Source: PFJX01 sp044227325 (GTDB lineage: Bacteria > Pseudomonadota > Gammaproteobacteria > Burkholderiales > Thiobacillaceae). From it: 64,000 bases of DNA. The stretch lies in the NCBI GenBank assembly GCA_044227325.1, contig JBGAFI010000002.1:186001-250000 (forward strand), in the 5' to 3' direction. Position 1 is the stretch's first letter. The number at the start of each line of letters is the position of its first letter. Under the pieces are notes generated by a model that saw nothing but the letters and a program-made list of their open reading frames with translations, did no database searches and had not been told where the DNA came from. Made by a program: the position numbers and the translations under genes. Positions 23,577 through 31,957 of the stretch are shown here, one piece after another.

Positions 23577-23618
23577 TCCCTTGATTACGAAGTTAAGTCG
23601 GCCGTCGCCGATTCCCGT

Positions 23619-24941
23619 ATGCGCATAATCGCTTTCCTTCTCGCCCTGAGCGGTGTGTTGTCCGCTTGCGGCACGATGCCTTCCCGGCATGAACCAAGAC
23701 CGGTTCCGCCGCTGCAACCGGCGCCGCCTCAGCCTCAGCCTCAGCCCGGCCTCCCCGCCACGCCACCGCTCGAGCCGATTCCCGCGCCGCCGGCGCTGCC
23801 CCCCGTGGCCACGCCGGAACCGGCCAAGCCGGTCACCAGCGTCATGCCCTGGTTCCGCGCCGCCTCCTGGGATCAATTGCCGGGGTGGCGCGACGACGAT
23901 CTGGTGCTGGCCTGGCCGGCTTTCCTGCAATCCTGCAAGGGCCTGAAAAGCAATCCGGCCTGGTCCGGTGTCTGCCAGGCCGCCGACCAGATGTCCGCCC
24001 TGCCCGACGGGCCCGATATCCGCGCCTTCTTCGAACAGCAGTTCCAGCCCTGGCAGGTCAATCAGGCGGAGGGCGGCGCCGAGGGCCTGGTCACCGGTTA
24101 TTACGAACCGCTGCTGCGCGGCAGCCGCTACCTGACGCCCAAATACCGCTTTCCCATCTACGCCGCGCCGGAGGACCTGCTGGTGGTGGACCTGTCCGCC
24201 GTCTACCCGGAACTCAAGAACCTGCGCCTGCGCGGCCGCCTGCAAGGCAACAAGGTGGTGCCCTATTTCAGCCGCGCCGAGATTGAATCCGGCTCCGCGC
24301 CGGTGCGCGGCAAGGAACTGGTCTGGGTGGACGATCCAGTGGAGCTGTTCTTCCTGCAGGTGCAGGGTTCCGGCCGGGTGAAGCTGGAAAACGGCGACGT
24401 CGTCCGGGTCGGTTACGCCGACCAGAACGGCCATCCCTACCGGTCCATCGGCAAATGGCTGGTGGAGAAGGGCGAACTGACCCTGGACAAGGCTTCCATG
24501 CAGGGCATCAAGGATTGGGGAAGGCGCAATCCGGAACGGCTGCCGGAACTGCTCAACGCGAATCCCAGCTACGTATTCTTCCGGGAGTTGCCCAACCATC
24601 TCGCCGGCCCCCTCGGCGCCCTGGGCGTGCCCCTGACCGCGGAGCGCAGCATCGCCGTCGATCCGCGCGGCATGCCGCTGGGGGCGCCGGTCTGGCTGGC
24701 GACCACGCGGCCCAATTCCAGCGAGCCGCTGAACCGGCTCATGCTGGCCCAGGATACCGGCGGCGCCATCCGCGGCAACGTGCGGGCCGATTTCTTCTGG
24801 GGCTTTGGCGACGAGGCCGGCCGCCAGGCCGGGGCGATGAAACAGAAAGGGCGCATGTGGGTGTTGTTGCCACGGGACTTTCCCATCAGCACCACACCCA
24901 TCGCCGCCAATGGCGTAAACGCCAAGATAGGGCTACATTGA
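23619..24941 (+). CDS. mltA: Membrane-bound lytic murein transglycosylase A
   Basis: A 440-residue outer-membrane lipoprotein. The signal peptide ends in the lipobox LSAC (Cys about residue 17), followed by a Pro/Gln-rich linker (about 25-75). The MltA barrel (about 110-300) includes VTGYYEPLLRGS and LVWVDDPVELFFLQVQGSG, and the C-terminal 3D domain has AVDPRGMPLGAPVWL and LMLAQDTGGAIRGNVRADFFWG with the catalytic and conserved Asp residues. It cleaves the MurNAc-GlcNAc bond to form 1,6-anhydromuropeptides, which feed recycling by AmgK/MurU encoded in this window. Confidence 0.95.
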   Translation: MRIIAFLLALSGVLSACGTMPSRHEPRPVPPLQPAPPQPQPQPGLPATPPLEPIPAPPALPPVATPEPAKPVTSVMPWFRAASWDQLPGWRDDDLVLAWPAFLQSCKGLKSNPAWSGVCQAADQMSALPDGPDIRAFFEQQFQPWQVNQAEGGAEGLVTGYYEPLLRGSRYLTPKYRFPIYAAPEDLLVVDLSAVYPELKNLRLRGRLQGNKVVPYFSRAEIESGSAPVRGKELVWVDDPVELFFLQVQGSGRVKLENGDVVRVGYADQNGHPYRSIGKWLVEKGELTLDKASMQGIKDWGRRNPERLPELLNANPSYVFFRELPNHLAGPLGALGVPLTAERSIAVDPRGMPLGAPVWLATTRPNSSEPLNRLMLAQDTGGAIRGNVRADFFWGFGDEAGRQAGAMKQKGRMWVLLPRDFPISTTPIAANGVNAKIGLH

Positions 24942-24984
24942 AAGCGTTATCGTCCGCATCGCCCAGAAATCCGGAGGCCAAAGC

Positions 24985-25185
24985 ATGATGGATGCCCTTT
25001 CTTCCGCCGAATTCAGCGTCGCCAGCACGCCGCAACAGGCCAGTCTCATCGCCTTGCGCACCGAGGCGCAAAGCCAGAAGGCCGTCGCCGATCTGCTCGC
25101 CAAACAGGCGGAACAGCAGACCCAAGAGGTCGTTCCCACCGGCAATCCGGAAGGCGTCGGGCAGAACGTCGACACCTTCGCCTGA
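24985..25185 (+). CDS. YjfB-like putative motility protein
   Basis: A 66-residue protein beginning MMDALSSAEFSVASTPQQ, with a central Gln/Ala-rich helix and the C-terminal pattern NPEGVGQNVDTFA. This layout (short N-terminal helix, Q-rich helix, NP.xG.NVD tail) matches the small YjfB family, annotated as putative motility proteins without a proven function. A good ribosome-binding site (CCGGAGG) precedes two tandem ATG codons; the first is used here. It lies 43 bases after mltA and converges with tonB six bases downstream. No sigma-28 promoter is evident, so it may be read through from mltA. Confidence 0.7.
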   Translation: MMDALSSAEFSVASTPQQASLIALRTEAQSQKAVADLLAKQAEQQTQEVVPTGNPEGVGQNVDTFA

Positions 25186-25191
25186 GCCTTT

Positions 25192-25956
25192 TCACTCCTT
25201 TTCCAGTCTGAAGTCCACGCGTATGTAGGCCTGGTATCGCACCGGGCGGCCGTCCCGCATGGCCGGCGTGAAGCGGGCATTCCTGAACGCGTCCAACGCG
25301 GCCGCGTCGAAGATGCCGGGAGGCGCGGCCTCCACCACTTCCGCTTCCTGGACCCGGCCCAGATCGTCGATCTTCAACATCAGCTTCAGACTGCCCTGCA
25401 GATTCCGGCGGCGCGCTTCCTCGGGATAGACCGGTTCGATCCGGCCAATGCTTTTGGGAAACCCATCCACTTGGCGCGCGAGATACCAGGTGGTATCGAT
25501 GCCCAAAGGCACGCTGGGTAGCGAGGAAGGCGCGCTGGGGCCGATGCCGGACGATGCTGCGCCATCGTGCCCGGCGGGTACGTCCGGGGCGGGCTCGGCG
25601 GGGGCGGACGGACTCGGCGCTTCCGGCGCGATTTCGGGCCGGGATGCTGCCGGCATCGCCGTCGGCACCGCCGTTGGCACCGGCGCGCTGCTGGCGAGCA
25701 CCGTGGCTTCCGAGGCTTCTCGTTTCACCTCCGCGGATTTGGCGGCGGGTTCGACCAGCGCGGGCGTCGCTTTCGGCGGCGCCGGTTCGCCCAACTCGAG
25801 CCGGGCGTTGATCATCACCATGCGCGCCTTGCCGGAACCCGGCGCGGGATGGATCAGGGTCAGCAAGGCGAGATGCAAGGCGGCCGAAAGCAACAGGCCG
25901 CGCGTAATCGGCGCCTGGATCAGGCCGCGCCAATCGATCGGGGGCATCTCCTTCAT
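25192..25956 (-). CDS. TonB-family energy transducer
   Basis: A 254-residue TonB-like protein. One N-terminal membrane helix (about residues 17-36, RGLLLSAALHLALLTLIHP) anchors it, and a long Pro/Ala-rich periplasmic linker (about 45-155) follows. The C-terminal TonB domain (about 165-254) has VYPEEARRRNLQGSLKLMLK and the FTPAMRDGRPVRYQAYIRVDF ending. Such proteins couple the proton-motive force, through ExbB/ExbD, to outer-membrane receptors. No exbB/exbD or receptor is adjacent, so the client is unknown. The ATG at 25956 was chosen over an upstream in-frame ATG at 25986. It is transcribed divergently from the dienelactone-hydrolase-like gene. Confidence 0.85.
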   Translation of the reverse strand: MKEMPPIDWRGLIQAPITRGLLLSAALHLALLTLIHPAPGSGKARMVMINARLELGEPAPPKATPALVEPAAKSAEVKREASEATVLASSAPVPTAVPTAMPAASRPEIAPEAPSPSAPAEPAPDVPAGHDGAASSGIGPSAPSSLPSVPLGIDTTWYLARQVDGFPKSIGRIEPVYPEEARRRNLQGSLKLMLKIDDLGRVQEAEVVEAAPPGIFDAAALDAFRNARFTPAMRDGRPVRYQAYIRVDFRLEKE

Positions 25957-26034
25957 GGGCGCAGTATAAAGGCCCTGTGCCGGCACGTTCCCGAGCGGCT
26001 ATGCTTGCGGAACAGGCTTGAGAGGAGAGCGACC

Positions 26035-26814
26035 ATGAAGCGTTACGCCCTGCTATTCGCATTGCTGGCCGGACCGGCCCTGGCCGCGGAGGTGGAGGTT
26101 CGATCCATCACGCTCCAGTCCGGCGATGTGGAGGTGCCCGCCGAAGTGGCCGTGCCCGCGGGCGCGGGTCCGTTCCCGCCGGTGTTGTTCATCCATGCGA
26201 AGCGGGGCTACGACGACAACGAGCGCCGCCATATCAAGGAACTGGCCGGACAGGGCTTTCTCGTCGTGGCGCCGGACTGGCAGAGCGGCCGCATGATCGA
26301 GCGGTGGCCCGCCGAACACGATCCGGCCACGGAAAAGGACGTGGAGGCCGGTCTGGACTACCTCATGAACATGCCGGAAGCCTGCAAGCAGCCGGTGGGC
26401 ATCGTCGCCCTTTCGCGCGGGCCCTATTACGCGATCCGGCTGGCGGACAAGCGGAGCAAGGACATTGCCGCCATCGTCAGCTATTACGGCCACATGCAAA
26501 ACCCGAACGCGCCCGAGCCGGATCAGTTGTTCCGCGTCGCGCCGGAAGTCATGCGCATCACCACGCCCATCCTCTATCTGATCGGCGAGCAGGACTTCGA
26601 GCTGCGCCGCATCAATGGCGGGCGGGCTTTCTATGCCTTGTGGGAGCGGGGCGTGCCGGTCGAGTACCAGGTGTATCCCCTGGCGCGCCGCGCCTTCGAC
26701 TTCCGCGCCGACCAGACCCCGGAGGAAAAAATCGCCACGCGCCATGCCAGGCAGCGCGCGGAAGCCTGGTTGAAATGGTGGATGAAGATCGGGCCGGCGG
26801 GGCGCTGCGGCTAG
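26035..26814 (+). CDS. Secreted dienelactone-hydrolase-like protein with altered active site
   Basis: A 259-residue precursor with a signal peptide (MKRYALLFALLAGPALA) and an alpha/beta-hydrolase domain of the dienelactone hydrolase family: PPVLFIHAKRGYDDNERRHI, then GFLVVAPDWQSGR. The nucleophile elbow reads ALSRG, with Ser instead of the usual DLH Cys. The acid Asp is present in IGEQDFEL. The expected His near the C-terminus (family pattern YPGA.HGF) is replaced by Arg in VYPLARRAFDF. The protein may be catalytically altered or dead. The ATG at 26035 has GAGAGGAGAG upstream. It converges with dsbC seven bases downstream. Confidence 0.75.
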   Translation: MKRYALLFALLAGPALAAEVEVRSITLQSGDVEVPAEVAVPAGAGPFPPVLFIHAKRGYDDNERRHIKELAGQGFLVVAPDWQSGRMIERWPAEHDPATEKDVEAGLDYLMNMPEACKQPVGIVALSRGPYYAIRLADKRSKDIAAIVSYYGHMQNPNAPEPDQLFRVAPEVMRITTPILYLIGEQDFELRRINGGRAFYALWERGVPVEYQVYPLARRAFDFRADQTPEEKIATRHARQRAEAWLKWWMKIGPAGRCG

Positions 26815-26821
26815 GCGCGCG

Positions 26822-27562
26822 TTATTTGCTCTTGCCGCCGTTGGCCGCGTCAAGAAGCCCATCCAGCCGTTTCGCGTCCACATAGCCGGGAATGCGCTTG
26901 CCGTTGGGGAAGAACATGGCGGGGGTGCCGTCGACGCGCAGCTTGTTGCCCAGCTCCAGGTTCTCGTCCACCGGGTTGTCGCAATCGGTCTTGCCGTCGG
27001 GCACCTTGCCTTTCAGCATCAGGTCCAGCCAGGCCTTGGACTTGTCCTTGCTGCACCAGACCAGCTTGGACTTGCGCGCCGCGTCGCCATGCATGGGCAG
27101 CGGGTAGGGAAAGATGAAGATGGTGACATCGTCCAGTTTGGCGAATTCCTGTTCCGCCTTCTTGCAGTAGGGGCAGTCCGGGTCCGAGAACACGGCCAGT
27201 TTGCGCTTGCCGTCGCCGCGCACCACCTTGATGGCGTTCTTGAAGGGTAGGCTGTCCCACTTCACCTCGGTCAGCTTGTCCATGCGTTCCTTGGTCAGGT
27301 TGCGCCGCCCCTTCACATCCAGCAATTCGCCCGCGAGGATGAATTCCCCCTTGTCGTCGGCATAGACCACCATGGGGCCCTGGGGACCGTCCAGGACGAC
27401 TTCCTGCACGCCGGCGATGCCGGTTTTCGCGATGCTGGTGACCTTGGAACCGGGCGCCAGGGTCTGCACCGCCTGGCGGATCTCGGCGTCGCCCGCGCGG
27501 GCCGAGGTGAAGGTGGTGGCCAGCAGGAGAACCAGGGCGGGGAGGACAAAGCGAGGCTTCAT
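26822..27562 (-). CDS. dsbC: Periplasmic thiol:disulfide isomerase DsbC
   Basis: A 246-residue precursor with a Sec signal peptide (about residues 1-23), an N-terminal dimerisation domain, and a thioredoxin domain with the active-site motif DPDCPYCKKAEQEF (CPYC) and the cis-Pro loop VDGTPAMFFPNGKRIPGY. A second Cys pair is seen (WCSKDK and DCDNPVDE), as in DsbC. It isomerises wrong disulfides in the periplasm and is kept reduced by DsbD. The ATG at 27562 has CGGAG upstream. It follows the ubiquinone hydroxylase genes on the opposite side by 40 bases and is probably its own unit. Confidence 0.94.
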   Translation of the reverse strand: MKPRFVLPALVLLLATTFTSARAGDAEIRQAVQTLAPGSKVTSIAKTGIAGVQEVVLDGPQGPMVVYADDKGEFILAGELLDVKGRRNLTKERMDKLTEVKWDSLPFKNAIKVVRGDGKRKLAVFSDPDCPYCKKAEQEFAKLDDVTIFIFPYPLPMHGDAARKSKLVWCSKDKSKAWLDLMLKGKVPDGKTDCDNPVDENLELGNKLRVDGTPAMFFPNGKRIPGYVDAKRLDGLLDAANGGKSK

Positions 27563-27602
27563 GGACAACTCCGAAAAAACGGAAAAGGTTAATGGGGGCG
27601 TA

Positions 27603-28751
27603 TTACAAGACCGCGTGGCGGGTCAGCGCCTGATTCACCGGGTCGAAGCGGTCGGCCAGACTCATCCCGAGATTGCGCAGGGTGCGGGTAAGTCCGTCGT
27701 CGCGGGCGAAAAGTTTCTTCAAGCCGCCCGTGGTGAACTGCATGCTCGCCACGTCTTCCCGGCGCCGGGCCGCGTAGGCGGTGAGCCGGCCGATTTCGCC
27801 GGGATCGCCGCCGTTCGCGAGCATGTCGGCCAGCAGACGGGAATCCCGGAAACCCAGGTTGACGCCCTGGCCGGCGAGGGGATGCACGGTATGGGCCGCG
27901 TCGCCCAGCAGGACCAGACCCGGCCGCGCCCATTCGTCGGCCCGGCGCCGCACCAGGGGGAAACCGGCGGCGGGGGTGATGCAGGTGAACTCGCCGAGCC
28001 GATGCGCACCGGCCTCGGCCACTTTGCGGGCCAGTTCCACCGGGTCCAGGGCTTGCAGGCGGGCCGCATGCTCCGGCGGTGTGGACCAGACCATGGAGAT
28101 GCGCTTTCCCGGCAGAGGCAGCCAAGCCAGTACACCGTCCGGCCGGAACCACTGGAAAGCGGTGCCGCGATGGGGCCGCTCGACCTCGAAGTTGGCCACC
28201 ACGCCCACATGTTGGTAATCCTCGGCGCGGATGCCGATGCCGGCCTGCTGGCGCAGCCAGGAATGGGCGCCGTCGGCGGCCACCAGCAGGCGGGCGCGCA
28301 TCAGTCCGCCTCCGGCGAGGTGCAGGGTGTGATGGCCGTCCGGGCCCCAGGCGACGGCTTCGGCCCGCGCGGCGACGGTCCGCGCGTTGGCCGCGGCTTG
28401 GAAGGCGCGCCACAGGCTGGCTTGCAGGCGGTTGTTCTCGGCGATCCAGGCCAGGTCCGGCAGGCCGGCATCGATGGCGTCGAAGGTCAGGTGGCCGCCG
28501 TCGTCGCCCTGGATGCGCATCTGGAACACCGCTTGGGCGCGCACCGACTCGTCCCAGCCACCCAGGGATTTGATCCACGCCACGTTGCCGGGGCTGTAGG
28601 CGTAGACGCGGCTGTCCCAATCCTCGCCCGGCGCGCCGGGCGGATGGGACTCCACCACGGCGACGGAATGGGGGCCGTCGGCCAGGGCGCAGGCCAGGGC
28701 CGCGCCGTTGAGGCCGCCGCCCAGGATGGCGATATCGACTTCAGTCACCAT
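27603..28751 (-). CDS. UbiH/UbiI/COQ6-family FAD monooxygenase (ubiquinone biosynthesis)
   Basis: A 382-residue flavoprotein hydroxylase adding a ring hydroxyl during ubiquinone synthesis. The Rossmann motif DIAILGGGLNGAALACAL is at residues 6-23, the second FAD segment LLVAADGAHSWLRQQAGI is in the middle, and GLVLLGDAAHTVHPLAGQG is near residue 290. The ring position cannot be assigned from sequence: UbiI/VisC (C5), UbiF (C6) or the betaproteobacterial UbiM remain possible. Its start overlaps the stop of the ubiH-like gene by seven bases, forming an operon amgK-murU-pepP-ubiH-this gene. Confidence 0.88.
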   Translation of the reverse strand: MVTEVDIAILGGGLNGAALACALADGPHSVAVVESHPPGAPGEDWDSRVYAYSPGNVAWIKSLGGWDESVRAQAVFQMRIQGDDGGHLTFDAIDAGLPDLAWIAENNRLQASLWRAFQAAANARTVAARAEAVAWGPDGHHTLHLAGGGLMRARLLVAADGAHSWLRQQAGIGIRAEDYQHVGVVANFEVERPHRGTAFQWFRPDGVLAWLPLPGKRISMVWSTPPEHAARLQALDPVELARKVAEAGAHRLGEFTCITPAAGFPLVRRRADEWARPGLVLLGDAAHTVHPLAGQGVNLGFRDSRLLADMLANGGDPGEIGRLTAYAARRREDVASMQFTTGGLKKLFARDDGLTRTLRNLGMSLADRFDPVNQALTRHAVL

Positions 28752-29923
28752 GATTGGGCGCCAAACATCATTTTGCGGGCGAACAGATTCCTGAGGGGCG
28801 GCGCCAGGTCCAGCAGGGCGAGGGCGGCGCCGCGCGCGTGCCGCATCAGGAAGCGATCGTTGGAGAAGGCCTCCACCAGGATGTCGGTCATCAGGCTGCC
28901 TCCCGCCACGTCGAAGCGGCGATTTTCGCTGAAGCGTCGGGCCAGATCCGCCCCGCCCAGGTGTGCCCGGGGCGTGTCGAGGATGAATTCGGCGAGCTTC
29001 CAGGCGTCCCGCACGCCCAGGTTGAAGCCCTGGCCGGCGACCGGATGCAGCACGTGGGCGGCGTTGCCGATGCGCAGCACGCGGGGAGAAGGCGAGGCGG
29101 CGGCGAGATTGAGCTTGAGCGGGAAGGCGGCGCGGGGCCCGGTGGACAGGAAACGGCCCTGGCGGTCGCCGAAGGTGGCCTGCAGTTGGGCGAGAAAGTC
29201 CGCGTCGGACAGGCCGAGGCGGGCTTCCACCCGGTCGTTCGGCGTGGTCCAGACCAGGGCGTAGGCGTTGCCCAGGGGCAGCAGGGCGATGGGGCCGTCC
29301 GGGGTGAAGCGCTCGTAGGCGCGCCGGTCATGGGGGCGTTCGCTCCGCACCGTGCAGACCACGGCGGACTGGCCGTAGTCCTTGTCCCGGCGCAGGTCGG
29401 CGGGCAGGCTCTTGCCGCCTTCCGAGAGTACCACCAGGCGGGCGGTGAGCAGGTGGTCGGCGCCGTCGCGCTGGAAATTGACCGCGCCGTAGCCCGAGGT
29501 CGCTTGTACCGAGGCGACCCGGGCGCCGGTCAGCACGGTGGCGCCGCATGCCGGCAGACGGGCGGCGAGGGCGGAATAGAGATCGCCGTATTCCGCCACA
29601 TGGCCCAGGGCGGGCACGCCGGCGTCGGCGGCGCTCAGCACGGAACGGCCCAGGCCGCCGCGCTGGGAAACATGGATGGTTTCGATGGCGGTGGCTTTTT
29701 CAGCCAGGCCGGCCCAGGCGCCCAGCCGTTCCAGGATCAGGCGGGTGCCATGGGACAGGGCCAAGGCGCGCGGGTCAGGCGCTTCAAGATTCGCGCGAGC
29801 TTCCAGCACGACCACGGTCAGGCCGGAATCCGCCAGGCCCAGGCCCAGGGCCAGGGACATGCCCACCGGGCCGCCGCCGATGATGGCGATGTCGCAGGCT
29901 TCAGGGATAGGTTCAATCGCCAC
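28745..29923 (-). CDS. ubiH: 2-octaprenyl-6-methoxyphenol hydroxylase type (UbiH)
   Basis: A 392-residue FAD monooxygenase of ubiquinone synthesis, paralogous to the next gene. Motifs: DIAIIGGGPVGMSLALGLG (residues 11-29), LVVLSEGGKSL, and RIGNAAHVLHPVAGQGFNLG (the usual GDAAH is GNAAH here). The start is a GTG at 29923, with GAGGAGG six bases upstream inside the end of pepP, which it overlaps by 11 bases. pepP-ubiH-ubiI order is classic in proteobacteria, which supports the UbiH call. C6, C5 and C1 hydroxylations are split among family members, so the exact position is likely C4/C1 but unproven. Confidence 0.9.
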   Translation of the reverse strand: MAIEPIPEACDIAIIGGGPVGMSLALGLGLADSGLTVVVLEARANLEAPDPRALALSHGTRLILERLGAWAGLAEKATAIETIHVSQRGGLGRSVLSAADAGVPALGHVAEYGDLYSALAARLPACGATVLTGARVASVQATSGYGAVNFQRDGADHLLTARLVVLSEGGKSLPADLRRDKDYGQSAVVCTVRSERPHDRRAYERFTPDGPIALLPLGNAYALVWTTPNDRVEARLGLSDADFLAQLQATFGDRQGRFLSTGPRAAFPLKLNLAAASPSPRVLRIGNAAHVLHPVAGQGFNLGVRDAWKLAEFILDTPRAHLGGADLARRFSENRRFDVAGGSLMTDILVEAFSNDRFLMRHARGAALALLDLAPPLRNLFARKMMFGAQSW

Positions 29924-31220
29924 GCATGGCCTCCTCGATGTCCTTGACAGACTTGGGCGCGGCGGCGGTGAGCACGCGGCGGCCTGCCGGCGTGACCAGC
30001 ACATCGTCCTCGATGCGGATGCCGATGTTTTCCAGGTGTGCGGGCACGCCCTTGCCGGGGCGGATGTACAGGCCCGGTTCCACGGTCAGAGCCATGCCGG
30101 GTTCCAGTTCGCGCCAATCGCCGTCGCGCTTGTATTCGCCCACGTCGTGCACGTCCAGGCCCAGCCAGTGGCCGGTGCGGTGCATGTAATAAGGTTTGTA
30201 GGCTTCCTGTTCGAGCAGGCCGTCTACCTCGCCACTCAGCAGCTTCAGATCCACCAGGCCCCGCGTCAGCACGCGCAGGGCGGCTTCGTGGGGGGCGTTC
30301 CAGTGGCTGCCGGGCTTCACCGCTTCGATGGCGGCGGCCTGGGCGGCGAGGACGATCTCGTAGGCGTCCTTCTGGGGGCCGCTGTAACGGCCGTTGACCG
30401 GGAAGGTGCGGGTGATGTCGGCGGCGTAGCCGTGGTATTCGCCCGCCGCGTCGATGAGCAGCAGGTCGCCGTCGTTCAGGGGTTTGTCGTTGCCGACGTA
30501 GTGCAGCACGCAGGCGTTGGCGCCGCCGGCGACGATGGAGGTGTAGGCCGGCGCTTCGCAGCCGCCCTGGCGGAAGGCGCGCAGCAGTTCCGCCTCGATC
30601 TCCCATTCGCCCCGGCCCGGCTTGCACGCGCGCAGGGCGGCGAGATGGCCCTGGGCGGAGATGTCGGCGGCGCGCTGCATCAGGTCCACCTCGTGGGCAT
30701 CCTTGATCAGGCGCATCTCATCGATCAGCGCGTGGGCGTCGGTGAGGGCGCCGGGGGCGGCGACGCCGGCCCGGGCCTTGCCGCGCACCGTGTTGATCCA
30801 GCCCATGACCCGGGTATCCCAGGCGGTGTCGACGCCGAATGGATAGCAGACGCGGGGTTGGTTCTCCAGCAGTTGGGGCAGGCGCTTGTCCAGTTCGCCG
30901 TAGGAATAGGCGGCGTCGAAACCGAAGGCTTCCTTCGCGGCCTTGGGGCCGTAGCGGAAGCCGTCCCAGATCTCCCGTTCCTCGTTCTTCTCCCGGCAGA
31001 ACAGGATGTGCTTCGGTCTTTTTCCGGCGATCAGCACCAGCACCGCTTCCGGCTCCGGAAAAGCGGTGAGGTAGTAGAAGTGGCTGTCGAAGCGATACGG
31101 ATAGTGGGCGTCCCGGTTGCGCACGGCTTCCGGCGCGGTGGCCAGGATCAGCACGCCCTCGCCCAGGGCTTTCAGGAGCCGGGCGCGGCGGGCGCGATGG
31201 GTTTTTACGTCGGGCGACAT
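29913..31220 (-). CDS. pepP: Xaa-Pro aminopeptidase
   Basis: A 435-residue M24B metallopeptidase removing N-terminal residues that precede proline. The N-terminal creatinase-like domain (about 1-165) is followed by the pita-bread catalytic domain. Metal ligands are visible as Asp in LIDAAGEYHGYAADITRTF, His in RTGHWLGLDVHD, Glu in TVEPGLYI, and Glu in ENIGIRIEDD. The ATG at 31220 overlaps the end of murU by 16 bases. It lies in the amgK-murU-pepP-ubiH unit, and the pepP-ubiH adjacency is widely conserved. Confidence 0.95.
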   Translation of the reverse strand: MSPDVKTHRARRARLLKALGEGVLILATAPEAVRNRDAHYPYRFDSHFYYLTAFPEPEAVLVLIAGKRPKHILFCREKNEEREIWDGFRYGPKAAKEAFGFDAAYSYGELDKRLPQLLENQPRVCYPFGVDTAWDTRVMGWINTVRGKARAGVAAPGALTDAHALIDEMRLIKDAHEVDLMQRAADISAQGHLAALRACKPGRGEWEIEAELLRAFRQGGCEAPAYTSIVAGGANACVLHYVGNDKPLNDGDLLLIDAAGEYHGYAADITRTFPVNGRYSGPQKDAYEIVLAAQAAAIEAVKPGSHWNAPHEAALRVLTRGLVDLKLLSGEVDGLLEQEAYKPYYMHRTGHWLGLDVHDVGEYKRDGDWRELEPGMALTVEPGLYIRPGKGVPAHLENIGIRIEDDVLVTPAGRRVLTAAAPKSVKDIEEAMRGD

Positions 31221-31957
31221 GGGGCGGCTCCGCTGTTGAGTTCGTGGTCCAGATCGGCCAGGCGCCGGGGCGTGCCCACGTCTTCCCAGCGGCCGGTGAA
31301 ATGCTCGCCACTCACCTGGCCCCGGTCCATGGCGGCGCGCAGCAGGGGCGCGAGCTTGGCTTTGGTTCCGACGGGGATGCCGGCGAACAGTTCCGGCCGG
31401 TAGCAGCCGATGCCGGAGAAGGTCAGCCGCCCGGCGGCGTGGGTGGGCGGCTGCAGGACGCGGCCGTGTTCCAGGCCGAAGTCGCCTTGGACGTGGTGGA
31501 GCGGGTTGTCCACCAAGACCAGATGGGCCAGGCGATGGGGGTCGCCCGACATGTCCATCAGCACGGGCAGCAAGCGGCGGTAGTCGAATTCGGCGTAGAC
31601 ATCGCCGTTGGTGACTAGAAAAGGCGATGCGCCGAGCAAGGGCAGGGCGGTGGCAATGCCGCCGGCGGTTTCCAGGGGTTCCGGCTCGCGCGACCAGGCG
31701 ATGGCGACGCCGCATCCGGCGCCGTCGCCGAGATGGTCCTCGATCTTCTGGCCCAGGTGGGCGTGGTTGACGACCAGTTTCGTGAAACCCGCCGCTTTCA
31801 GCCGTTCGATCTGCCAGTCGATGAGCGGCTTGCCGCCCACTTCCAACAACGGTTTCGGCGTGTGCTCGGTGAGCGGGCGCATGCGCTCGCCCAGGCCGGC
31901 GGCGAGAATCATGGCCCGGAACGGGTTGGGCGTCGGGTGTGAGGCGTCCGGCGACAT
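31205..31957 (-). CDS. murU: N-acetylmuramate alpha-1-phosphate uridylyltransferase
   Basis: A 250-residue nucleotidyltransferase with the pyrophosphorylase signature MILAAGLGERMRPLTEHTPK (residues 16-35), followed by PLLEVGGKPLIDW and the metal-binding VTNGDVYAEFDY. In the Pseudomonas-type recycling route MurU joins UTP to MurNAc-1-phosphate to give UDP-MurNAc, bypassing de novo synthesis. The assignment rests on its position directly after the AmgK kinase gene (TGA followed at once by ATG), the diagnostic pairing. A Met at residue 15 could be an alternative start. It overlaps pepP by 16 bases. Confidence 0.9.
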   Translation of the reverse strand: MSPDASHPTPNPFRAMILAAGLGERMRPLTEHTPKPLLEVGGKPLIDWQIERLKAAGFTKLVVNHAHLGQKIEDHLGDGAGCGVAIAWSREPEPLETAGGIATALPLLGASPFLVTNGDVYAEFDYRRLLPVLMDMSGDPHRLAHLVLVDNPLHHVQGDFGLEHGRVLQPPTHAAGRLTFSGIGCYRPELFAGIPVGTKAKLAPLLRAAMDRGQVSGEHFTGRWEDVGTPRRLADLDHELNSGAAPCRPT

